From assembly GCA_963169665.1 (NCBI GenBank), contig CAUJET010000159.1, positions 62,001 through 126,000 of the forward strand: a stretch of 64,000 bases of DNA, in the 5' to 3' direction. Below are positions 58,695 to 64,000 of this stretch, in pieces. This DNA is from Actinomycetota bacterium (GTDB lineage Bacteria > Actinomycetota > Acidimicrobiia > Acidimicrobiales > Ilumatobacteraceae). Both the position numbers and the translations under genes were made by a program. The notes beneath the pieces were generated by a model, which was not told where the DNA came from, searched no databases, and worked only from the letters and a program-made list of their open reading frames with translations. The stretch's first letter is position 1. Each line of letters starts with the position of its first letter.

Positions 58695-60725
58695 ATGGCG
58701 AGAGCACGGAGGATTGCAGGAGGAGTGGTGTGGTGCGCCTTGGCGCTGACCACCTTCCTGCCGAGCCAGGGAGTGGCGGCGGACGCCACCCCCACCTTCA
58801 TCCCCCCGGATGCCGACTGGCTCACCACCGTCAACTACTTCCGTGAGATGGCCGGCCTCGGCCCCGTGAGCGAGGACGCCACCCTGTCGGACGGCGCGTA
58901 CAAGCACTCGTGCTACATGCTGCAGAACGACATCGCCCACGACGAGATCCCCGGACGTCCGGGCTACACCGCCGAGGGCGACGCGGCCGGCAACAACGGC
59001 AACGTCGCCGTGTCGAGCGTGGCCGGCACCAGCGCCCGCAGCCACATCGAACTGTGGATGACCGGCCCGTTCCACGCCGTCGGCGTGCTGCGCCCGAACC
59101 TGCAGCGGGTGGGCTTCGGCAAGTGCGACAACCCCTCGACCCCCAAATGGCGCTCCGGTGCCACCCTCGACGTGTTGCGCGGCCTCGGTCCGTCGGCACC
59201 GCGCACCCAGCCCGTGCTGTTCCCGGGCAACGGCACCACGACCAGCCTCAACAAGTTCGTCGTCGAGACGCCCGACCCGCGCACGTACTGTGGCTGGAGC
59301 ACGAGCCAGGCGACCGGTCTGCCGGTGATCGCCCTCATGCCCGAGGCCGTCAACGGCAACGTCACCGCCACGGTGAGCGGGCCGACGGGCGTGCTCGAGA
59401 CCTGTGCGATCTCACGCCTCAACACCGACGGCACTGCCCAGGCGATCCTGGCGGCCGACAACGCCATCGTCGCCATCCCGCGCAACCCGCTGGCCGAGGG
59501 CACCTACACCGTCACGGTCACCAGCCAGGCCCGCTCGGTCAGCTGGAGCTTCACCGTCGACCCCGATGCTGCCTTCGGCACGGTCGCCCCAGCGCCCACG
59601 GCGTCACCCTCCGGACCGGCCGTCGGCTTCCAGCCGCTCAGCCCGGCCCGCGTCGTCGACACCCGTGAGAACCTCGGTGGCGTGCGCCTCGAGGCCGGCG
59701 TCTCCACGACCCTCCAGATCAGCGGGCGCGGCGGGGTGCCGGCCGGCGCCAACGCTGTCAGCGCCAACTTCACGATCGTCGGCCAGCAGGGCGGCGGCTA
59801 CCTGACCGTGTGGAACTGCAGCCCGACTCGGCCCGTGGTCTCGACCGTGAACTTCTCCGGGGGAGAGGTGGCACCCAACGCGGCCACCGTGCCGCTCGAC
59901 AGCGGCGGGCGACTGTGTGTGTTCTCCACCACCGCCACCGACCTCGTGATCGACGTGAACGGCTACTACGGCACTGCCGGTGCGGCGAAGTTCACGCCGA
60001 TCGCCCCGGTTCGGGTGATGGACAGCCGTGAGCACCTCGGCGCCACCGGGCCGCTGGCCTCCGGCCAGACCGTGGAGTTGCAGATCGGCGGCACCAACGG
60101 CGTGCCCGCCGGCATCAGCGCCGTCACCTTGAACGTGACGAGCACCGACGCCGAGACGCTCGGCTACGTCACCGTCTACGCCTGCGGCGGCGAGCGCCCC
60201 ACCGTGTCGAACCTCAACCCGACGCCCGATCGGGTGCGTCCGAACCTCGTCGTCACCCCGGTGTCTGCAGGCGGCAAGGTCTGCCTCTACACCCTCGGCC
60301 AGACCGATCTCGTGGTCGACGTGACCGGCTACCTCAGCGCTGGCTCGTTGCGTCGGTTCACGCCGTCGGAGCCGTTCCGGTTCGTCGACACCCGCGACCG
60401 TCAGCGCCCGGAGCTGCACATCGGCACGGGCGGCAATCAGCTGCAGGCGGGACAGACCCTGGTCGTGCCCATCGCCGGTGTGCGCGGCGTGCCGGCCGGA
60501 GCGAAGGCCGTGTCGCTCAACCTCACGGTCACCAACGCCAACGGCCCCGGCTACATCACGGCGTGGCCGTGCGGCGCCCGGCCGGTCGTGTCGACCGCGA
60601 ACTACCAGGCGAACACCCCGGTGTCCAACGGCGCCCAGCTGCCGCTGGCGGCCGATGGTTCGCTGTGCATCTTCTCCCTCCAGAGCACTCACGTCGTGAT
60701 CGACGTGAACGGCTGGTGGAGCTGA
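58695..60725 (+). CDS. secreted CAP-domain protein with three DTR repeats
   Basis: A 676-residue exported protein: signal sequence (RRIAGGVVWCALALTTFLPSQGVAA), a CAP/SCP domain at about 35-170 (LTTVNYFREMAGLGPVSED, YKHSCYMLQNDIAHDE, HIELWMTGPFHAVGVL), a beta linker to about 300, then three repeats (312-430, 432-552, 555-676) starting with P-x-R-x-x-D-T/S-R and ending DVNGYY or DVNGWW. In each, V-x-V-x-x-C motifs may form disulfides. CAP domains occur in secreted proteins of uncertain function. Paired in design with 52247-54991. Confidence 0.88.
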   Translation: MARARRIAGGVVWCALALTTFLPSQGVAADATPTFIPPDADWLTTVNYFREMAGLGPVSEDATLSDGAYKHSCYMLQNDIAHDEIPGRPGYTAEGDAAGNNGNVAVSSVAGTSARSHIELWMTGPFHAVGVLRPNLQRVGFGKCDNPSTPKWRSGATLDVLRGLGPSAPRTQPVLFPGNGTTTSLNKFVVETPDPRTYCGWSTSQATGLPVIALMPEAVNGNVTATVSGPTGVLETCAISRLNTDGTAQAILAADNAIVAIPRNPLAEGTYTVTVTSQARSVSWSFTVDPDAAFGTVAPAPTASPSGPAVGFQPLSPARVVDTRENLGGVRLEAGVSTTLQISGRGGVPAGANAVSANFTIVGQQGGGYLTVWNCSPTRPVVSTVNFSGGEVAPNAATVPLDSGGRLCVFSTTATDLVIDVNGYYGTAGAAKFTPIAPVRVMDSREHLGATGPLASGQTVELQIGGTNGVPAGISAVTLNVTSTDAETLGYVTVYACGGERPTVSNLNPTPDRVRPNLVVTPVSAGGKVCLYTLGQTDLVVDVTGYLSAGSLRRFTPSEPFRFVDTRDRQRPELHIGTGGNQLQAGQTLVVPIAGVRGVPAGAKAVSLNLTVTNANGPGYITAWPCGARPVVSTANYQANTPVSNGAQLPLAADGSLCIFSLQSTHVVIDVNGWWS

Positions 60726-60741
60726 TCCCGAGGTCGTGACC

Positions 60742-60766
60742 GCGGCCCGCCCGACGGGCGGGCCGC
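60742..60766. terminator. bidirectional hairpin between convergent genes
   Basis: A perfect 11-bp GC stem (60742-60752 with 60756-60766) around a GAC loop sits between the CAP protein and aceE 3' ends. Confidence 0.65.
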
Positions 60767-60770
60767 CCGA

Positions 60771-63494
60771 TCAGAACTCGAAGCCGTACGGGTCCATGCC
60801 CTCGGGATCGATGCCGTAGTCGGCGATGGCCTTGGCCACCAGGTCGGCGTCGACCTGGCCCTGACCGGCGAGCGCCTGCAGCACGGCGACGACCACGTGG
60901 CCCTCGTCGACCTCGAAGAAGCGTCGCAGCGCCTCACGCGTGTCGGAACGGCCCATGCCGTCGGTGCCGAGCGGCGTGAAGTTGCGGCCGGGCAGCCAGC
61001 GGGCCACCTGCTCGGGCACGATCTTCATGAAGTCGGTGACGGCGACGATCGGACCGGGGGTGCCGGCCATCAGCTCGGTGACGAGCGGTGTGCGCGGCGT
61101 CTGCGTGGGGTGCAACCGGTTCCAACGCTCGGCGGCGAGCGCGTTCTCGCGCAGCGCCTTGTACGACGTCGCCGACCACAGCTCGACACCGACGTCGTAC
61201 CGCTCGCGGAGCGCGGCGGCCGCGGCCTGGGCCGCACCGTGCGCCGAACCGCTGAACAGCAGCGTCGCCGTGCGGCTCGCGTCCGGCGCCTCGGCGAAGC
61301 GGTAGAGGCCGCGCATGATCTGCGCCGTCAGGTCGGGCACGTCCGGTGCGACCGGCATCGGGTAGTTCTCGTTGTAGAGCGTGAGGTAGTAGAAGACGTC
61401 GGGGTCGACCTCGGTCTGGCCGTACATGCGGTGCAGACCTGCCTCGACGATCGCGGCGACCTCGTAGGCGAACGCCGGGTCGTAGGCCTGCACCGGCGGC
61501 ACGGTGCTCGCCAGCACGAGCGAGTGACCGTCCTGGTGCTGGAGGCCCTCGCCCAACAGGGTGGTGCGGCCGGCGGTGGCCGCCATCAGGAAGCCGCGGG
61601 CGCGGCAGTCGGCCGCCTGCCAGATGAGGTCGCCCACGCGCTGGAAGCCGAACATCGAATAGAACGTGTAGAACGGCACGGTCGGGAATCCGCGGTGCGA
61701 GTACGACGTGGCCGAGGCGATGAAGCTCGACATCGCGCCCGCCTCGGTGATGCCCTCCTCGAGGATCTGCCCGTTGTTGGCCTCGGTGTAGCTGAGCAGC
61801 AGGTCGTGGTCGACGGGCTCGTACTTCTGTCCCTGCGAGGCGTAGATCTTCAGCTCGCGGAACAGCGCGTCCATGCCGAACGTGCGGGCCTCGTCGGGGA
61901 TGATCGGCACGACATGGCGACCGAAGTCGTCGTCGCGGGCGAGGTTGCGCAGCAGGCGGGTGAAGCCCATGGTGGTGCTGACGGCCTGGCCGCCCGACCC
62001 CTTCTGCAGCTCGGCGAACGCACTCGGCGACGGCAGCGGCAGCGGCTTGGTGGGCTGGGTGCGGCGCTTCGGGATGCTGCCGCCGAGGGCACGGCGACGG
62101 CCCATCATGTACTGGTACTCGACGCTGTCCTCGCGGGGACGGAAGTACGGCGGCAGGTCGCCGTCGAGCGCCGACTCGGGGATCTCGTCGTGCAGGTACA
62201 GCCGGTCGCGAAGGGCGAGCAACTGGTCCTTGTTCATCTTCTTGATCTGGTGGGTGGCGTTGCGGCCCTCGATCTCGGGGCCGAGGGTCCAGCCCTTCAC
62301 CGTCTTGGCCAGGATCACCGTCGGTGCGCCCGAACCCAGGTTCTCCATCGCCGCCTTGTAGGCCGCGTACAGCTTGCGGTAGTCGTGACCGCCGCGGGGC
62401 AGGTTCACCAGGTCGTCGTCGCTGAGGTGCTGCACCATCGCCCGCAACCGCGGGTCGGGCCCGAAGAAGTTGTCGCGGATGTACGCACCCTTCTCGATCG
62501 TGTAGCGCTGGAACTCGCCGTCGACGGTGGTGTTCAGCTTGTTCAGCAGCACGCCGTCCTTGTCCTTCGACAGCAGCTCGTCCCACTTCGACCCGTGGAT
62601 GACCTTGATCACGTTCCAGCCCGCACCGCGGAAGACCGCCTCGAGCTCCTGGATGATCTTGCCGTTGCCGCGCACCGGACCGTCGAGGCGCTGCAGGTTG
62701 CAGTTGACGACGAAGATCAGGTTGTCGAGCTTCTCGCGGCTGGCGAGCGAGATGGCGCCGAGCGTCTCGGGCTCGTCGGTCTCGCCGTCGCCGAGGAACG
62801 CCCACACCCGGCTCTGGCTGGTGTCGTCGAGCTGGCGGTTGAGCAGGTAGCGGTTGAAGCGGGCGTGATAGAGCGCGGTGATGGGGCCGAGGCCCATCGA
62901 CACCGTGGGGAACTCCCAGAACTCGGGCATGAGCCGCGGGTGCGGGTAGCTCGACAGGCCGCGGCCGCCGCGGCCGATCTCGCGGCGGAAGTGGTCGAGG
63001 TCGTCCTCGGTGAGGCGACCCTCCATGAACGCACGGGCGTAGGCGCCCGGTGCCGCGTGGCCCTGCATGTACACGTGGTCGCCGGCGTTGCCGTCGTCCT
63101 TGCCGCGGAAGAAGTGGTTGAAGCCGATCTCGTAGAGGCTGGCCGACGACGCGAACGTGCTCAGGTGGCCACCGATGCCCTCGGCCGCCTTGTTCGCGCG
63201 CACCACCATGGCCGCCGCGTTCCAACGGACGAAGGCACGGATGCGGCGCTCGATGTACTCGTCGCCTGGGAACCACGGCTCGGCCTCGCGAGGGATGGTG
63301 TTGATGTAGGGCGTGGAGACCGTGGCCGGGAAGCTGACCTGGCTCTCACGCGCTCGCTCGAGCAACTTCGAGAGCAGGAAACGGGCACGGGGCTTGCCGT
63401 GGGACTCGATGACGGCGTCGAGGCTGTCGAGCCACTCGGACGTTTCACCAGGGTCGGAGTCGGGGAGCTGATTGACGTAGCCGTCGAAGATCAT
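60771..63494 (-). CDS. aceE: pyruvate dehydrogenase E1, homodimeric type
   Basis: A 907-residue thiamine diphosphate enzyme of the AceE type, which decarboxylates pyruvate and acetylates the lipoyl domain of E2. The N-terminal half has FFRGKDDGNAGDHVYMQGHAAPG in pieces. The TPP/Mg motif is FLGDGETDEPETLG, followed by NCNLQRLDGPVRGNGK. The pyrimidine domain has EEGITEAGAMSSF and VPFYTFYSMFGFQR, and the transketolase C-terminal domain ends with TDGMGRSDTREALRRFF. Length and order match actinobacterial AceE. It stands alone. ATG 63494 with GAGACT 7 nt upstream. Confidence 0.96.
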   Translation of the reverse strand: MIFDGYVNQLPDSDPGETSEWLDSLDAVIESHGKPRARFLLSKLLERARESQVSFPATVSTPYINTIPREAEPWFPGDEYIERRIRAFVRWNAAAMVVRANKAAEGIGGHLSTFASSASLYEIGFNHFFRGKDDGNAGDHVYMQGHAAPGAYARAFMEGRLTEDDLDHFRREIGRGGRGLSSYPHPRLMPEFWEFPTVSMGLGPITALYHARFNRYLLNRQLDDTSQSRVWAFLGDGETDEPETLGAISLASREKLDNLIFVVNCNLQRLDGPVRGNGKIIQELEAVFRGAGWNVIKVIHGSKWDELLSKDKDGVLLNKLNTTVDGEFQRYTIEKGAYIRDNFFGPDPRLRAMVQHLSDDDLVNLPRGGHDYRKLYAAYKAAMENLGSGAPTVILAKTVKGWTLGPEIEGRNATHQIKKMNKDQLLALRDRLYLHDEIPESALDGDLPPYFRPREDSVEYQYMMGRRRALGGSIPKRRTQPTKPLPLPSPSAFAELQKGSGGQAVSTTMGFTRLLRNLARDDDFGRHVVPIIPDEARTFGMDALFRELKIYASQGQKYEPVDHDLLLSYTEANNGQILEEGITEAGAMSSFIASATSYSHRGFPTVPFYTFYSMFGFQRVGDLIWQAADCRARGFLMAATAGRTTLLGEGLQHQDGHSLVLASTVPPVQAYDPAFAYEVAAIVEAGLHRMYGQTEVDPDVFYYLTLYNENYPMPVAPDVPDLTAQIMRGLYRFAEAPDASRTATLLFSGSAHGAAQAAAAALRERYDVGVELWSATSYKALRENALAAERWNRLHPTQTPRTPLVTELMAGTPGPIVAVTDFMKIVPEQVARWLPGRNFTPLGTDGMGRSDTREALRRFFEVDEGHVVVAVLQALAGQGQVDADLVAKAIADYGIDPEGMDPYGFEF

Positions 63495-63501
63495 GGTCTC
63501 T

Positions 63502-63507
63502 AGTCTC
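63502..63507 (-). promoter_or_regulatory. candidate -10 box of aceE
   Basis: GAGACT on the minus strand, 7 nt before the ATG at 63494. The first base departs from TANNNT. An inverted repeat TTACC-GGCA-GGTAA (63514-63527) lies just upstream and could be an operator. Confidence 0.3.
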
Positions 63508-63541
63508 GCACCATTACCGGCAGGTAACCGTGGGCTGTCCC

Positions 63542-63547
63542 TACAGT
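63542..63547 (+). promoter_or_regulatory. candidate -10 box of rnhA
   Basis: TACAGT, 7 nt before the ATG of a 17-codon ORF at 63555 and 53 nt before the rnhA ATG. Confidence 0.4.
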
Positions 63548-63554
63548 GTTCGAG

Positions 63555-63608
63555 ATGCCCGACATCACCTTCTCTCATGTCTCGCCCATGATCTGCCCCC
63601 ATGTCTGA
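63555..63608 (+). CDS. 17-residue leader ORF overlapping the rnhA start
   Basis: ATG to TGA, placed for leaderless initiation. The stop lies within the first three codons of rnhA in another frame, so ribosomes ending here could restart on rnhA. The peptide has no notable composition. Confidence 0.3.
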   Translation: MPDITFSHVSPMICPHV

Positions 63609-64000
63609 CCTCGTCATCTACACCGACGGCGCCTGTCAGGGGAACCCCGGTCCGGGCGGATGGGCCTGGGCGATCGCGCCCGAGGGGGCCGTGCACGGTT
63701 CCGGCGGCGCGGCACACACCACCAACCAGCGGATGGAGGTCATGGCCGTCGTCGAGGCGCTGCGGGCCCACACCTCGTCGCCGCAGGGCTCGATCACCAT
63801 CGTGAGCGACTCGACCTATGTCGTGAACTGTTTCCGCGACCGGTGGTGGGTGCGCTGGCAGCAGAACGGGTGGAAGAACTCGAAGAAGGAACCGGTGGCC
63901 AACACCGACCTGTGGAAGCCGCTGATCGAACTGGTCCAGCGCACCCAGCCGTCGTTCCGGTGGGTGAAGGGCCACTCGGGCGATCGGATGAACGACCTGG
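63601..64000 (+). CDS. rnhA: ribonuclease HI (cut by window end)
   Basis: The first 133 codons are visible. It begins LVIYTDGACQGNPGPGGW. Catalytic acids fit D9 (YTDGA), E46 (RMEVMAV), D70 (VSDSTYV) and D132 (MND), with the active-site loop His in VKGHSGD. All four metal-binding acids are therefore inside the window. The enzyme degrades RNA in RNA/DNA hybrids. No good ribosome binding site precedes the ATG at 63601, which fits re-initiation from the short upstream ORF. The C-terminus is outside the window. Confidence 0.92.
   Translation, partial: MSDLVIYTDGACQGNPGPGGWAWAIAPEGAVHGSGGAAHTTNQRMEVMAVVEALRAHTSSPQGSITIVSDSTYVVNCFRDRWWVRWQQNGWKNSKKEPVANTDLWKPLIELVQRTQPSFRWVKGHSGDRMNDL

Noticed and set aside
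60897-63503. Long open frame of 868 codons antisense to aceE
   Set aside because: It mirrors aceE, is rich in Val, Arg, Gly and His as expected for high-GC antisense frames, and shows no domain.
1-64000. CRISPR array, rRNA operon, insertion sequence or prophage
   Set aside because: No spaced direct repeats, rRNA sequence, transposase or phage structural genes were seen in the window.

Overview
This is a very GC-rich, tightly packed bacterial chromosome segment. A homodimeric AceE-type pyruvate dehydrogenase E1, many GTG starts, many candidate leaderless promoters and secreted proteins with DTR-type repeats suggest an actinobacterium. I think the class Acidimicrobiia (Ilumatobacter-like) is most likely, but that assignment is inferred from gene content and was not tested.

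Layout. 1-9.3 kb holds general metabolism: an SDR fragment, two SnoaL-like proteins, a fatty acid desaturase, a lone type IV pilin-like protein, an MBL hydrolase/acyltransferase operon, a Phd-type antitoxin with a PIN toxin, an acyl-CoA dehydrogenase, an untranslated-looking stretch with a 16S-complementary motif and a strong terminator, and an alpha/beta hydrolase. 9.3-52.1 kb is a large cell-surface polysaccharide locus. It starts with UDP-sugar supply (UDP-glucose dehydrogenase, UDP-glucuronate decarboxylase, UDP-glucose 4-epimerase) and polyprenol-phosphate type glycosyltransferases. Next come a PglF/PglE/PglC-like trio for a 4-amino-sugar and its lipid priming, then WbpD/WbpE/WbpB-like enzymes for a 2,3-diamino uronic acid. 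HisF2, two WbpG-like amidotransferases and HisH2 would turn an acetamido group into an acetamidino group. The locus also has a Wzz-like co-polymerase, a Wzx flippase, a Wzy polymerase, an O-antigen-ligase-like protein, a Wzm/Wzt ABC exporter, about a dozen glycosyltransferases, sugar-modifying enzymes and three small coiled-coil proteins. 52.2-60.7 kb holds two large secreted proteins with three related C-terminal repeats each, around a DUF2142 membrane protein, a methyltransferase, an HhH-GPD glycosylase-like protein and a rhamnosyltransferase-like enzyme. 60.8-64 kb returns to core metabolism with aceE and the start of rnhA.

How it fits together. WecC/WbpA-like, WbpB, WbpE and WbpD homologues would make UDP-GlcNAc(3NAc)A. 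No 2-epimerase (WbpI) is visible, so a gluco-configured amidino uronate is possible. Two WbpG genes each sit beside a similar GT4 glycosyltransferase, but only one HisH2/HisF2 ammonia-supplying pair is present. Assembly would proceed from the PglC-like priming transferase through the glycosyltransferases to Wzx/Wzy/Wzz, with a separate ABC exporter for a second glycan.

Regulation. Many genes start 6-8 nt after a TANNNT-like -10 box, which suggests leaderless mRNA. Genes inside operons overlap by ATGA, GTGA or TGATG. Three genes outside the sugar pathways (the pilin, a small membrane protein and a CAP-domain secreted protein) share a CCCC/GGGG inverted repeat followed at fixed spacing by a FliA/WhiG-like promoter. 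This may be a small surface-structure regulon.
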